A stretch of DNA of 64,000 bases, taken from assembly GCF_001662875.1 (NCBI RefSeq), contig NZ_JPVZ01000007.1:1-64000 (forward strand), in the 5' to 3' direction. Positions 1 through 9,944 of this stretch are shown piece by piece. The first letter of the stretch is position 1; the number at the start of each line of letters is the position of its first letter. Source of the stretch: Thalassospira tepidiphila MCCC 1A03514 (GTDB taxonomy: Bacteria > Pseudomonadota > Alphaproteobacteria > Rhodospirillales > Thalassospiraceae). Position numbers and translations under genes: made by a program. The notes under the pieces are model-generated. The model was not told where the DNA came from. It did not search any database and saw nothing but the letters and a program-made list of their open reading frames with translations.

Positions 1-1
1 A

Positions 2-548
<547 letters not shown>

Positions 549-620
549 GACATCCCAGTTCAAAGCAGCTGATCCTGCTTTGACCGCCGCGGCCTGAGCC
601 TGGGCCGTAGCAACTTGCAG

Positions 621-655
621 CCCCGCCTGGCCCCCCGCCGGCGGGGTTCTTTTTG
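621..655 (+). terminator. Rho-independent terminator of the repeat-protein gene
   Basis: CCCCGCC (621-627) can pair with GGCGGGG (640-646) and is followed by TTCTTTTT. It lies about 75 bases past the stop at 548. Confidence 0.75.
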
Positions 656-679
656 TCCGAATTTCAGTATTGATAAAAG

Positions 680-711
680 AAAACCCCTGCCGATTTCCCG
701 ACAGGGGTTTT
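680..711 (-). terminator. Terminator of icd, symmetric
   Basis: AAAACCCCTG (680-689) pairs with CAGGGGTTTT (702-711) around a 12-base loop. On the minus strand the stem runs into Ts just after icd, and the symmetry would let it also stop plus-strand readthrough. Confidence 0.8.
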
Positions 712-744
712 CCTGATTGGCAAACTGCCGCTTGATCAGATGGA

Positions 745-1959
745 TCAGGCCATTGCAGCTTTCAGACCTTCGTCCAGTTTGTCGAGGAACTGGTTGGTGG
801 TCAGCCATTTCTGGTTCGGGCCGATCAGCAGTGCCAGATCCTTGGTCATGAAGCCGGCTTCGACAGTGTCGACGCAGACTTTCTCAAGGGTTTCAGCAAA
901 CTTGACGACTTCCGGGGTATCGTCGAATTCACCACGGTACTTAAGGCCCTGTGACCAGGCAAAGATCGACGCAATCGGGTTGGTCGAGGTTTCTTTGCCC
1001 TGCTGGTGCTGACGATAGTGACGGGTCACGGTGCCGTGTGCCGCTTCTGCTTCGACGGTCTGCCCATCCGGGGTCATCAGAACAGAGGTCATCAGACCGA
1101 GCGAGCCAAAGCCCTGTGCCACGGTGTCGGACTGAACGTCGCCGTCATAGTTCTTACAAGCCCAAACGAAACCACCATTCCATTTCATCGCACATGCAAC
1201 CATGTCGTCGATCAGGCGGTGTTCGTAGGTGATGCCAGCTGCTTCGAACTTGTCTTTGAATTCTTCCTGGAAGACTTCTTCGAACAGGTCCTTGAAGCGG
1301 CCGTCATAGGCTTTCATGATGGTGTTCTTGGTCGACAGGTAAACCGGCCAACCGAGCGACAGACCATAGTTCATGCAAGCACGTGCGAAGCCCTTGATGC
1401 TGTCATCAAGGTTGTACATCGACATCGCAACGCCCGAAGACGGGAAGTCGAAGACTTCGTGTTCGATGGGCTCACCGCCGTCTGCCGGCTGGAACTTGAT
1501 GGTCAGTTTACCTGCGCCCGGAACCTTGAAGTCGGTCGCACGGTACTGGTCACCAAATGCGTGACGGCCGATAACGATCGGCTGGGTCCAACCCGGAACC
1601 AGACGCGGAACGTTCGAGCAGATGATCGGCTGACGGAAAACGGTACCGCCAATGATGTTACGGATGGTGCCGTTCGGCGACTTCCACATCTTTTTCAGGC
1701 CGAATTCTTCAACGCGCTGCTCATCGGGGGTGATGGTCGCGCATTTAACACCGACGCGGTGTTCCTTGATGGCATTTGCTGCATCAATGGTGATCTGGTC
1801 GTCGGTCTCGTCACGTTTCTGAACCGAAAGATCGTAATATTTCAGGTCAATGTCGAGATACGGCAGGATCAGTTTGTTTTTGATGAAGTCCCAGATGATG
1901 CGAGTCATCTCATCGCCGTCAAGCTCGACGACTGGATTCTTAACTTTAATCTTGCTCAT
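745..1959 (-). CDS. icd: NADP-dependent isocitrate dehydrogenase
   Basis: Converts isocitrate to 2-oxoglutarate and CO2 with NADP+ in the TCA cycle, in the cytoplasm. The 404-residue protein begins [20 protein letters not shown] and contains features of the eukaryote-like homodimeric class: the substrate-binding segment around [16 protein letters not shown], the RLIDDMVA metal-binding region and [13 protein letters not shown] near the cofactor site. Length fits that class. The frame is open further upstream, but the ATG at 1959 is chosen because GGGAG lies just before it and homology begins there. It is transcribed alone and ends in a symmetric terminator. Identity is certain at family level. 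Confidence 0.97.
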   Translation of the reverse strand: MSKIKVKNPVVELDGDEMTRIIWDFIKNKLILPYLDIDLKYYDLSVQKRDETDDQITIDAANAIKEHRVGVKCATITPDEQRVEEFGLKKMWKSPNGTIRNIIGGTVFRQPIICSNVPRLVPGWTQPIVIGRHAFGDQYRATDFKVPGAGKLTIKFQPADGGEPIEHEVFDFPSSGVAMSMYNLDDSIKGFARACMNYGLSLGWPVYLSTKNTIMKAYDGRFKDLFEEVFQEEFKDKFEAAGITYEHRLIDDMVACAMKWNGGFVWACKNYDGDVQSDTVAQGFGSLGLMTSVLMTPDGQTVEAEAAHGTVTRHYRQHQQGKETSTNPIASIFAWSQGLKYRGEFDDTPEVVKFAETLEKVCVDTVEAGFMTKDLALLIGPNQKWLTTNQFLDKLDEGLKAAMA

Positions 1960-2378
1960 AGAATACTCCCTTGCTGGCCGCGGCCGACATGCAGCGCGGC
2001 TGCCATTCAAGATGGTTAAATCTCTGTCTTCCGGCGCGCGAGGGAGCGCCCTGGCCGCGTCGGGAGCCCGCAACATACAGGAAGCCACCAGAAAATCAAA
2101 GAGGGCTGGAATACAACAATGTGATGAGGGCCGCAAAACCCGGAAATCCGGGCATTTCGATCAGGTGAATTGGCGATTTTTGTTGCCAAAAAGATCAATA
2201 ATCCTGATCGTTTAGGCGAATTTGACGAGAAGTTCGAAAAAACTGTCTATCGGCCTCGCAGAGTTGATTTTTCTGATCCGGATCAATGACCGATTGATCC
2301 GTTAGCCGATATTGTGACCGTATTGCCGGTGGATGGGGGAGACTCCGATTTCCGGAGCGCCATCAAAGGGGAACTGTC
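1960..2378. other. Gene-free region upstream of icd
   Basis: About 420 bases separate icd (minus) from the small membrane gene (plus). The part next to icd holds its GGGAG ribosome-binding site. Further out the sequence is more AT-rich and probably carries both promoters, but I could not pick convincing -35/-10 pairs. No RNA gene was recognised. Confidence 0.5.
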
Positions 2379-2552
2379 ATGAACTTGGCAAGTGAAAACA
2401 TCATTGTCCTGATCATCTGCGTCGTCGGCTTTTGCCTGCTTGGTTTCGGCTTTACCAATCGTGATCGCAACTGGGGCGTTGCGATGATGTGGGTCGGTGT
2501 GCTGACCATGCTGGGACCGATTGCCTGGCGGCTGTTGACGCTGTTTGCGTAA
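2379..2552 (+). CDS. Small two-helix membrane protein, 57 residues
   Basis: An ATG at 2379 preceded by AAAGGGGA opens a 57-codon frame ending TAA at 2552. The product has two hydrophobic segments (about residues 7-25 and 33-56) joined by the polar turn TNRDRNWG, a small inner-membrane hairpin. The good ribosome-binding site and amphipathic layout support translation. Family and function are not recognised. It stands alone between icd and the TetR gene, and no terminator is obvious after it. Confidence 0.6.
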   Translation: MNLASENIIVLIICVVGFCLLGFGFTNRDRNWGVAMMWVGVLTMLGPIAWRLLTLFA

Positions 2553-2634
2553 CAGGCTTTGTCTGGGTGTGCCAAACGGGGCAGGGGATGTTATGCGCCA
2601 GTCGCAGCATGGATTGCGGGCTTGAACGGCTAAA

Positions 2635-3276
2635 TCAGGAAGTCATTTTTTCCGGATCTAGCCCGTGGCCACGCAGGAACATATCGACCGCTGCAATCAC
2701 ATGGCTGCGCAGGTCTTTTTCCTGCGGTTCCCAATCGATATAGGACATTTGCCGGATATCGTAGTCCGCCTTGATCAGGCTGGAAAAGAACACGGCAGCT
2801 TGCCAAGGATTGCCTTTGGGGAAGTTACCCTCCGTCATCTGGCGTTCGAAATAAGACGCAATGTATCGACGCCCCGTCATCAGTCCGCTTTCATAAAAGA
2901 CCTTTCCCAGTTTCGGGAAGCGGGGCACCTCGGCCAGAAACAGGCGCATATACCGGATGGTGTCGGGCATGGTCAGAAGCGTCATCAGCGTTTCGCCGTA
3001 ATGGATCAGGGCCGCGCGGAGCGGCAAGTCCGACATTTCAAGGTCGCTCATGACGGATGTGATTCGCCCGGTGCAATCGCGAATGACGGCTTCAAACACG
3101 CCATCCTTATTCCCAAACAGCTCATAGATCGTTCGGCGTGATCCACCGGCCTCGGCCGTGATCATTTCGAGCGTCGTACCGGCAAGCCCATGTTCGCAAA
3201 ACAATTCCCGCGCCGTTGCGATGATGGCTTCGCGGCGTTTTACGGTTCTGGGATCAATCTTCTTGGTGTCTTGCAC
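2635..3276 (-). CDS. TetR-family repressor of the adjacent EmrAB pump
   Basis: DNA-binding repressor of about 213 residues. The N-terminal helix-turn-helix is classic: REAIIATARELFCEHGLAGT, then the recognition part with EAGGSRRTIYELFGNKDGVF. The rest is an all-helical ligand-binding domain of the AcrR C-terminal type. The frame is open to 3468, but that would run through the operator region. The likely start is the GTG at 3276 (VQDTKKIDPRT), since no in-frame ATG lies nearby. It is divergent from emrA, and two 18-base near-palindromes sit between them, so it probably represses both itself and the pump and is released by a pump substrate. The ligand cannot be told from sequence. Confidence 0.88.
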   Translation of the reverse strand: MQDTKKIDPRTVKRREAIIATARELFCEHGLAGTTLEMITAEAGGSRRTIYELFGNKDGVFEAVIRDCTGRITSVMSDLEMSDLPLRAALIHYGETLMTLLTMPDTIRYMRLFLAEVPRFPKLGKVFYESGLMTGRRYIASYFERQMTEGNFPKGNPWQAAVFFSSLIKADYDIRQMSYIDWEPQEKDLRSHVIAAVDMFLRGHGLDPEKMTS

Positions 3277-3304
3277 AGGGGATTCCGATTCCGGACTTGA
3301 CGTT

Positions 3305-3352
3305 TGGTACTGAGTAGTACCATAAATAGACAAATGGTACTGATCAATACCA
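3305..3352. promoter_or_regulatory. Twin operator for the TetR repressor
   Basis: Two near-palindromes, TGGTACTGAGTAGTACCA (3305-3322) and TGGTACTGATCAATACCA (3335-3352), lie 30 bases centre to centre, about three helical turns, in the gap between the divergent TetR and emrA genes. Spacing on one face of the helix suggests two dimers bound side by side. Binding is inferred. Confidence 0.8.
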
Positions 3353-3369
3353 AAAGGAAAAATCAGGCA

Positions 3370-4473
3370 ATGAGTGTGAAAAAGATCATTCTGCCCCTGA
3401 TCGCAGCAGCGATTATTGGTGGCGGTGGATATTACGGGTTCTATTGGATGACCGAAGGTCAGTACCATGAAAGTACCGACAATGCGTATCTTCAGGCCGA
3501 TGAGGTCGCGGTATCGCCCAAGGTGTCAGGCTATGTCGGGGATTTGCGGGTGGCCGAAAACCAGCCGGTGCGCAAAGGCGACCTTCTGCTGACCATCCGG
3601 GATGAGGACTTCCGCCTTGAACTGGCCAAGGCTCAGGCGGCCCTTGAGGCACGCCGGTCTGCGGTTGGTACGATGGAAGAACAGATCACCCTTCAGGAAG
3701 CCGCAATCAATCAGGCCGCGGCCAATGTTGATATCGCGCGGGTCGAGCTGGAACGCACCAGCGATGATTTCAAGCGTTACGACGATCTGGTCAAAAAGGG
3801 TGCTGCCAGCCGCCAGAAATTCGATTACGCCAAGGCCGATCGTCAAACCGCGCAGGCTGAGGTTGCGGCGGCCAACGCCACATTGGCCGTCGAAAAGGGC
3901 CGGCTTGGTGTTTTACGCGCCCAGAAGATCGAGGCGGAGAGGGCTGTGAAACAGGCTGAAGCCGCACGTGATCTGGCGCAACAGGCGCTTGATGATACCC
4001 GGATTTTTGCGCCGTTTGATGGCGTGGTCGGCAACCGGTCGGTTCAGACCGGCGCATTGGTCCAGCCGGGTGAGCAGCTTTTGGTGCTGGTGCCTTTGCC
4101 CGGCACCTATATCGTGGCCAATTTCAAGGAAACCCAGATCAGCCACATGGCGCCGGGTCAGAAAGTCGCGGTCGAGGTGGATGCCTTCCCGGATGCCGAG
4201 ATTGTTGGCCATATTGCAAGTTTTGCCCCGGCAACCGGTGCGCAATTCAGTTTGCTGCCGCCGGAAAATGCGACTGGCAACTTCACCAAAATCACCCAGC
4301 GCGTGCCGGTTCGGATCGAGCTTGATGACAGCAAATGGGCCAAGGCATTGCGACCGGGCCTGTCGGTGGTGGTCAATGTGGATACCCGCAATGCCAGTGG
4401 CGAAGAAGAAATCGCCGGTGTTGGTCTTGCGCAAGGGATCGTCCCGACGGCGGAACTTTCGGAGCTTAACTGA
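3370..4473 (+). CDS. emrA: EmrA/HlyD-type periplasmic adaptor of an MFS drug pump
   Basis: Membrane-fusion protein of 367 residues linking an inner-membrane MFS pump to an outer-membrane channel. An N-terminal membrane helix (about residues 6-24) is followed by STDNAYLQADEVAVSPKVSG, the start of the lipoyl/barrel-sandwich part, then a long helical hairpin rich in Ala, Gln and Glu, and the returning half DDTRIFAPFDGVVGNRSVQT. This order and length match the EmrA group. Start at 3370 (MSVKKII); the longer frame begins inside the operator. The stop overlaps the emrB start by one base (TGATG), so the two are translationally coupled and share the TetR-controlled promoter. No TolC-like gene is next to it. 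Confidence 0.9.
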   Translation: MSVKKIILPLIAAAIIGGGGYYGFYWMTEGQYHESTDNAYLQADEVAVSPKVSGYVGDLRVAENQPVRKGDLLLTIRDEDFRLELAKAQAALEARRSAVGTMEEQITLQEAAINQAAANVDIARVELERTSDDFKRYDDLVKKGAASRQKFDYAKADRQTAQAEVAAANATLAVEKGRLGVLRAQKIEAERAVKQAEAARDLAQQALDDTRIFAPFDGVVGNRSVQTGALVQPGEQLLVLVPLPGTYIVANFKETQISHMAPGQKVAVEVDAFPDAEIVGHIASFAPATGAQFSLLPPENATGNFTKITQRVPVRIELDDSKWAKALRPGLSVVVNVDTRNASGEEEIAGVGLAQGIVPTAELSELN

Positions 4474-6053
4474 TGGCAGCCGTCAGCCCGACAACAGCGC
4501 CGCAATCTGAAACACGCCCGATGGAAACCGCCCAGTTTGTCGGCTGGGTGGCGATGGTTGTTGGCATGTTTCTGGCAATCCTTGATATTCAGATTGTTGC
4601 AAGTTCGCTTGAAAACATTCAGGCGGGATTGTCGGCAAGCCCGGACGAGATCGGCTGGGTTCAGACCAGTTATCTGATTGCCGAGGTGGTGATGATCCCG
4701 CTGTCGGGCTTCCTGTCGCGCCTGATGTCAACGCGCTGGCTGTTCGTGATTTCTGCAGTTGGCTTTACCGTGATGTCGGTGGCGTCCGCCTTTGCCTGGT
4801 CGATTGAAAGCATGATCTGGTTTCGCGCCATGCAGGGCTTTTTGGGCGGGGCGATGATCCCGACCGTGTTTGCCACGACCTATATCATTTTCCCGCCTGA
4901 CAAACGCAATGCCGCCTCGGTGATGACCGGGTTGATTGCGACCATGGCACCGACCATCGGCCCGACCCTTGGCGGGTTTTTGACCCAGTCACTGTCCTGG
5001 CACTGGCTGTTTTTGATCAACGTTATCCCCGGACTGATGATTGCCGCCGTTGTCGCCATGACCTTGCGCGTGGATCGCGGGGATATCGGCCTGCTTAAGG
5101 GATTTGATCTGCGCGGGCTTTTGTCGATGGCGGTGTTTTTGGGCAGCCTTGAATATGTCCTTGATGAAGGGCCCAAGGATGACTGGTTTGACGAAACTGC
5201 GATCATCTATGGCACCGTCACATGCGCGTTAGCCGGGATCTATTTCTTCTGGCGGATGTTTACCTATGACAAGCCGATTGTGGATCTGAAATCCTTTGGC
5301 GATCGCAATTTCACCATGGGCTGCGTGTTCAGCTTTACGCTGGGTGTCGGGCTTTATGGCAGTGTTTATCTGATGCCGCTGATGCTTGGGCGTGTTCGGG
5401 GCTATGACAGTCTTGAAATCGGGATTGTTATGGCGGTGACCGGTATTACCCAGTTTCTGTCCGCCCCGATTGCCGGGAAGATGACAGCAAAATATCCGCC
5501 GCGCGTGGTGCTGGGCATCGGGCTTGCGTTGTTTGCCACCGGCCTTGCCATGCATGGCTTTAACACCAGCGAGGTCTCGTTTAACGAGCTGATCTGGCCG
5601 CAGGTTGTGCGTGGTGCAGCACTGATGTTTTGCATGTTGCCGGTGACCAATCTGGCACTGGGCACCTTGCCACCCGAAAAAATCAAAAACGCCAGCGGGC
5701 TTTATAACCTGATGCGTAATCTGGGCGGGGCGATTGGCATGGCGGCGATCAATACGCTGCTTGATAAGCGGATCGATTATCATTTCTCGATCCTGTCCGA
5801 TCACATCAACCCGGCCAGCACGGCGTTCAAGGATTATCTTGCCACACTTACCGCACGGTTTGGCGAGATGGGCCTTGCCGATCCGCATGCCGCAGCAATG
5901 AAATTCATCGTCAATATCGTCAACCGTGAAGCCTCAATCATATCGTTCAACGATGTCTATCTGGCGATGGCGGCGGCCTTCCTGATTGCCTTCCTTTTGC
6001 TGCCACTTGCCAAGCCGCCCCGGGCTGAGCCAGGCGTGGATGCTGCGCATTAA
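4473..6053 (+). CDS. emrB: EmrB/QacA-type (DHA2) multidrug MFS transporter
   Basis: Proton-driven exporter of 526 residues in the inner membrane, about 14 predicted helices as in the DHA2 family. Visible marks are the DIQIVASSLENIQAGLSAS region in helix 1 (family usually D-T-T-I-V-N-V-A) and the helix-5 antiporter stretch APTIGPTLGGFLTQSLSWHW with WLFLINVIPG after it. It works with the adaptor encoded directly upstream, with which it overlaps by one base. Substrates of the family are hydrophobic drugs, uncouplers and bile-like compounds; which one applies here is unknown. A terminator follows after about 90 bases. Confidence 0.93.
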   Translation: MAAVSPTTAPQSETRPMETAQFVGWVAMVVGMFLAILDIQIVASSLENIQAGLSASPDEIGWVQTSYLIAEVVMIPLSGFLSRLMSTRWLFVISAVGFTVMSVASAFAWSIESMIWFRAMQGFLGGAMIPTVFATTYIIFPPDKRNAASVMTGLIATMAPTIGPTLGGFLTQSLSWHWLFLINVIPGLMIAAVVAMTLRVDRGDIGLLKGFDLRGLLSMAVFLGSLEYVLDEGPKDDWFDETAIIYGTVTCALAGIYFFWRMFTYDKPIVDLKSFGDRNFTMGCVFSFTLGVGLYGSVYLMPLMLGRVRGYDSLEIGIVMAVTGITQFLSAPIAGKMTAKYPPRVVLGIGLALFATGLAMHGFNTSEVSFNELIWPQVVRGAALMFCMLPVTNLALGTLPPEKIKNASGLYNLMRNLGGAIGMAAINTLLDKRIDYHFSILSDHINPASTAFKDYLATLTARFGEMGLADPHAAAMKFIVNIVNREASIISFNDVYLAMAAAFLIAFLLLPLAKPPRAEPGVDAAH

Positions 6054-6143
6054 AGGTTATTGAAAAGGCGCGCCAAGGACACAAGAACAAGGTCGCACAC
6101 AGTTCCCCCCGACCCCGGCAAGCATATGCTTGCGTGCGACCTT

Positions 6144-6177
6144 ACCGGCCCCTGCGATGAAGGGGCCGGTTCCTTTT
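6144..6177 (+). terminator. Terminator of the emrAB operon
   Basis: ACCGGCCCCT (6144-6153) and AGGGGCCGGT (6161-6170) form a 10-pair stem with a 7-base loop followed by TCCTTTT. The rest of the 316-base gap to the sulfatase gene (6178-6369) holds no gene I can support and should contain the sulfatase promoter. Confidence 0.85.
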
Positions 6178-6369
6178 GGGATGCGCATGTGTGTCCCATT
6201 TCACAAACAAGTTATTCAACCCAAAGTTTTTATGGGGTACTATCAGTATCTCAATGCAAGCCTCACAGGTTTAAGCGCAACCTGGGTTTCGGCGACGTGC
6301 CCTGATTGGATTCCCCGGAAATTCTCTTGCCGACATTGCTTGCGAAAGCGCGAAGGATAGGAGCAGATA

Positions 6370-7956
6370 ATGAAGACGTTTCTGGTAGCGGCGGTGGCGG
6401 CGGTTTCCCTGAATTTCATCTGGTCTCCAGCATCTGCGCAGGACGCGGAAAGGCCCAATATCCTTGTGATCTGGGGCGATGACATCGGCTGGCAAAACTT
6501 GTCATCCTATGGGCTTGGCACCATGGGTTACACGACCCCCAATATTGACCGGATCGCCAATGAAGGCATTCGGTTTACCGACCACTATGCACAACCGAGC
6601 TGCACGGCCGGGCGTGCGGCCTTTATCACCGGACAATATCCGATCCGGTCCGGCATGACGACGGTTGGCCAGCCGGGCGCGGTCCTTGGCCTGCAAAAGG
6701 AAAGCCCGACACTGGCGGAGCTTCTGAAAGAAGAGGGCTATCGCACCGGGCAGTTCGGCAAGAACCATCTGGGTGACCGCAACGAACATCTGCCAACCGT
6801 TCACGGTTTTGACGAGTTCTTTGGCAATCTTTATCACCTCAATACGCAGGAAGAAGCCGAGCAGCGTGATTATCAACGCTTTGCCGAGCAGTTTGCCGGA
6901 TCGCTTGAGGAATATGACGCCCGCTTTGGTACCCGCGGGGTGTTACACAGCTTTGCCACCGAAGAAGACAATGGCACGGTCGATCCGCGCTTTGGCCGGG
7001 TCGGCAAACAGATCATTCAGGATACCGGTCCACTCACCCAGGAACGGATGAAGGATTTTGACGGGGCAGAAATCATCCCGGCGGCGATCAATTTCATGAC
7101 CGCTGCCAAGGATGCCAATGAGCCGTTCTTTGTCTGGCTTAATACCAGCCGCATGCACCTTTACACCCGCCTGAATGACCAGTGGCGTTACGCCGCCGAG
7201 GAATATACATCCGAGGCCGATTATCACGGCAGCGGCATGTTGCAGCACGATCACGATATCGGCGGTGTGCTTGATTGGCTTGATGCGCAGGGTTTGGCTG
7301 AAAACACCATCGTCTGGTATTCGACCGATAATGGGCCTGAGCATGCATCCTGGCCGCATGGCGCGACAACTCCGTTCCGCGGCGAGAAAATGACCACCTA
7401 TGAAGGTGGTGTGCGGGTGCCATCCATGATCCGCTGGCCGGGTAAACTGCCTGAAGACAAGATACTGAACGGTATTCAGGGCCATCAGGACATGTTCACA
7501 TCGCTTGCCGTTGCTGCGGGGATTGATGATCCTGCCGAACGGGTGATGGAAGAAAAAAACCAGTATATCGATGGGGTGAACAACCTGCCGTACTGGCAAG
7601 GCGAAACCGACCAGTCGGCACGTGATCACATCTTCTATTATTTCGAAAGCCAGCTGACGGCTGTGCGGGTCGGGCCGTGGAAGCTGCACTTCGCGCTTAA
7701 GGAAGATTACTACGACAACATGACGCCGCGGAACTTCCCGATGATCTTCAATCTGCGGATGGATCCGTTTGAAAGCTATAGCAGCATTGATTCCTATGGC
7801 CATCTTGCACAGAAGGTTTCGTGGTTGATGCAGCCTGTCAGTGTGCTGATGACCCAGCATCTTCAGACGCTTGGTGAATATCCGCCTGTGCAGGGCGGGG
7901 CCTCGTTTGACATGTCGAACATGGTGCAGGATTTCCTTGCCAAGGGACGTCAATAG
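6370..7956 (+). CDS. Periplasmic arylsulfatase (formylglycine-dependent)
   Basis: Sulfuric ester hydrolase of 528 residues. A Sec signal peptide (residues 1-23, cut after ASA) is followed by the alkaline-phosphatase-like sulfatase fold: metal ligands in [12 protein letters not shown] and the active-site motif C-T-A-G-R at residues 78-82 ([14 protein letters not shown]), where Cys78 is the residue converted to formylglycine. Later family signatures are [16 protein letters not shown] and the closing HFALKED region. Start has GATAGGAG upstream. The next gene, one base on, encodes the activating enzyme, so they form an operon. Natural substrate is probably a sulfated marine glycan or aryl sulfate, which is inference. 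Confidence 0.95.
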   Translation: MKTFLVAAVAAVSLNFIWSPASAQDAERPNILVIWGDDIGWQNLSSYGLGTMGYTTPNIDRIANEGIRFTDHYAQPSCTAGRAAFITGQYPIRSGMTTVGQPGAVLGLQKESPTLAELLKEEGYRTGQFGKNHLGDRNEHLPTVHGFDEFFGNLYHLNTQEEAEQRDYQRFAEQFAGSLEEYDARFGTRGVLHSFATEEDNGTVDPRFGRVGKQIIQDTGPLTQERMKDFDGAEIIPAAINFMTAAKDANEPFFVWLNTSRMHLYTRLNDQWRYAAEEYTSEADYHGSGMLQHDHDIGGVLDWLDAQGLAENTIVWYSTDNGPEHASWPHGATTPFRGEKMTTYEGGVRVPSMIRWPGKLPEDKILNGIQGHQDMFTSLAVAAGIDDPAERVMEEKNQYIDGVNNLPYWQGETDQSARDHIFYYFESQLTAVRVGPWKLHFALKEDYYDNMTPRNFPMIFNLRMDPFESYSSIDSYGHLAQKVSWLMQPVSVLMTQHLQTLGEYPPVQGGASFDMSNMVQDFLAKGRQ

Positions 7957-7957
7957 G

Positions 7958-8968
7958 ATGAAGGGACTGACGGTCTTTGGGAGATATATTTGTCCGGGCG
8001 ATCTCCCGATCCTGTCTTTGGCGGTCGCAGGCCTTTTTGCAGCGCCGGCCGCCAGTGCGGCAGACTTGCCTGAGTTTGTCGAACTATCGGGTGGCACCTT
8101 CCTGATGGGGGAGGACCGCATCTATCGGGAAGAAACCGAAATCCATCAGGTGACGGTTTCGCCCTTTGCGATCAGTCGAACCGAAATCACCAATGCGCAG
8201 TTTCGCGAATTTGTCGAAGAAACCGGATATGTGACGTCCGTGGAAAAGCCGCTTGATCCGGCGGACTATCCCGGTGTGCCCGAAGAACTGCTTCAACCCG
8301 GATCGATGGTTTTTGCCCAACCCGCAGGTGCTGTGGATATGGGGGATATCGGAAACTGGTGGCGATATGTAGCCGGGGCAAACTGGCAACATCCAACCGG
8401 ACCCGAAAGCAACATCGATGGCCTTGATGATCATCCGGTAACGCAGGTGTCCATCGAAGATGCACGTGCCTATGCCAAATGGGCGGGTGGCAGGCTTGCC
8501 ACCGAAGCCGAATGGGAATTTGCCGCGCGCGGTGGCTTGTCGCGGAAGGCCTATGTCTGGGGCGACACATATGACCCCACCCAGGGCTGGAAAGCCAATA
8601 GTTGGCAGGGGCAGTTCCCGACGGACGATCTGGCCGATGATGGTTATCACGGAACGGCACCCGTCGGGCAATTTGCGGCAAATGGGTATGGTCTTTACGA
8701 CATGGCCGGAAATGTCTGGGAACATGTCAATGATTGGTGGGTGCCAGGGCATCCAAACACTGCCCAGACGGACCCAAGTGGCCCGCCGATGAAGCTCGCC
8801 GTACGTTTTGCCAGCAGTGCAACCGGCCCGATGACGGTGGTAAAGGGCGGATCATGGTTATGTGCGCCAAATTTCTGCCTGCGCTATCGCCCGGCAGCCC
8901 GACAACCGGCCGAGGGGCATATCGGTTCCAACCATATCGGATTTCGCATCGTCAGGGATATCCAATGA
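7958..8968 (+). CDS. Formylglycine-generating enzyme (SUMF1 family) with signal peptide
   Basis: Oxidises the active-site Cys of type I sulfatases to formylglycine using O2. The 336-residue protein carries the FGE-sulfatase fold from FVELSGGTFLMG to HIGFRIVRDIQ, with DHPVTQVSIEDARAYAKWAG and GGRLATEAEWEFAARGG as family marks. The catalytic pair is present: Cys302 and Cys307 in GGSWLCAPNFCLRYRPAAR, the same C-x4-C spacing as the copper-binding cysteines of human SUMF1. Residues 15-35 look like a Sec signal peptide ending PAASAAD, so the enzyme should act in the periplasm, as its partner does. ATG at 7958 is chosen because it follows the sulfatase stop by one base with AGG just before. The N-terminal region before residue 15 is polar and unusual for a signal. 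Confidence 0.92.
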   Translation: MKGLTVFGRYICPGDLPILSLAVAGLFAAPAASAADLPEFVELSGGTFLMGEDRIYREETEIHQVTVSPFAISRTEITNAQFREFVEETGYVTSVEKPLDPADYPGVPEELLQPGSMVFAQPAGAVDMGDIGNWWRYVAGANWQHPTGPESNIDGLDDHPVTQVSIEDARAYAKWAGGRLATEAEWEFAARGGLSRKAYVWGDTYDPTQGWKANSWQGQFPTDDLADDGYHGTAPVGQFAANGYGLYDMAGNVWEHVNDWWVPGHPNTAQTDPSGPPMKLAVRFASSATGPMTVVKGGSWLCAPNFCLRYRPAARQPAEGHIGSNHIGFRIVRDIQ

Positions 8969-9074
8969 TCCTCCCTTTCGACTGACGGCGGTTTTGTTGT
9001 CAGAAAATGCTGTTTGATCTGTGCATCGGTTGTCGCCGCGACATGCGCCCCATCAACTGAGAAAGGAACAGACC

Positions 9075-9908
9075 ATGCTTTTCGTAAGGTTTTTAAAATT
9101 TTGCGTCCGCCAGCGGGTCCTTGCCAGTGCAGTAGGGGGTGGCATCATGCTGATGCAGGTCCCGGCGGTTGCGCAAAGTGACAATTCCGATCTTGCCAAA
9201 CAGTTGGCCAATCCGGTGGCCAATCTGATCAGCGTCCCGTTCCAGGGCAATTATGACAGCGGGTATGGATCGGCAGACGGGGAAAAATACCTGATCAATG
9301 TGCAACCGGTCATGCCGATGCGCTTGAATGATGACTGGAACCTGATTTCGCGCACCATTCTGCCGTTGGTGCACCAGAACGATATCAATGGCAATAGTGG
9401 CACCGATACCGGTATTGGCGATACGGTTCAAAGCTTCTTCTTCTCGCCGGTTAAACCCACCGAAAGTGGCCTGATCTGGGGTGTTGGTCCGGCATTGTTA
9501 TTGCCGACAGCCAGTGAAAGCAGTCTTGGCGTTGATCAATGGGGTGCCGGGCCAACGGCGGTCGGTTTGTTTGCCGATGGTCCATGGACCTATGGCATGT
9601 TGACCAATCATATCTGGGGCGCGGACGAAGGGTCTGCGGCCTCGGCGACCAACGCCAGTTTTTTCCAGCCCTTTATCAATTACACCACGCCGAATGCCTG
9701 GACTTTCGCGCTGAATACCGAAAGCACCTATAACTGGACCGCCGAACAATGGTCGGTGCCGGTCAATGGCATCGTTTCCAAGCTGACCAGCATCGGCGAT
9801 CAGAAAATCAGTGTCGGGGCAGGTGTACGTTATTGGGTCGATAGTCCGGATGCGGGGCCCGACGGGTGGGGCGCGCGACTGATTTTGACATTCCTGTTTC
9901 CGAAATAA
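9075..9908 (+). CDS. Putative outer-membrane beta-barrel, family often mislabelled neuromedin U
   Basis: A 277-residue protein with an N-terminal signal (hydrophobic stretch ending PAVAQS). The mature part, from SDLAKQLANPVANLISVPFQ to WGARLILTFLFPK, alternates polar and hydrophobic residues and ends in Phe-Pro-Lys, as outer-membrane barrels of the transporter/MetA-pathway type do. From memory, databases call this family neuromedin U, transporter or hypothetical; none of these names is experimentally grounded. ATG at 9075 has AAAGGAACAG before it. It lies 106 bases after the formylglycine-generating enzyme in the same direction, so it may admit substrate or release product for the sulfatase, which is inference. 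Confidence 0.7.
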   Translation: MLFVRFLKFCVRQRVLASAVGGGIMLMQVPAVAQSDNSDLAKQLANPVANLISVPFQGNYDSGYGSADGEKYLINVQPVMPMRLNDDWNLISRTILPLVHQNDINGNSGTDTGIGDTVQSFFFSPVKPTESGLIWGVGPALLLPTASESSLGVDQWGAGPTAVGLFADGPWTYGMLTNHIWGADEGSAASATNASFFQPFINYTTPNAWTFALNTESTYNWTAEQWSVPVNGIVSKLTSIGDQKISVGAGVRYWVDSPDAGPDGWGARLILTFLFPK

Positions 9909-9944
9909 CCGGTGGATATCAAGACAGGTTTGGGACCGCTTTGA

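Noticed and set aside
1006-2019. Long plus-strand frame of 337 residues opposite icd
   Set aside because: It is the antisense shadow of icd, with no ribosome-binding site and no recognisable family.
6060-6360. Short frames between emrB and the sulfatase gene
   Set aside because: They run through the emrB terminator hairpin and have no ribosome-binding site.
6943-8121. Long minus-strand frame of 392 residues opposite the sulfatase
   Set aside because: It spans the antisense of two well-recognised genes and has no protein-like composition.
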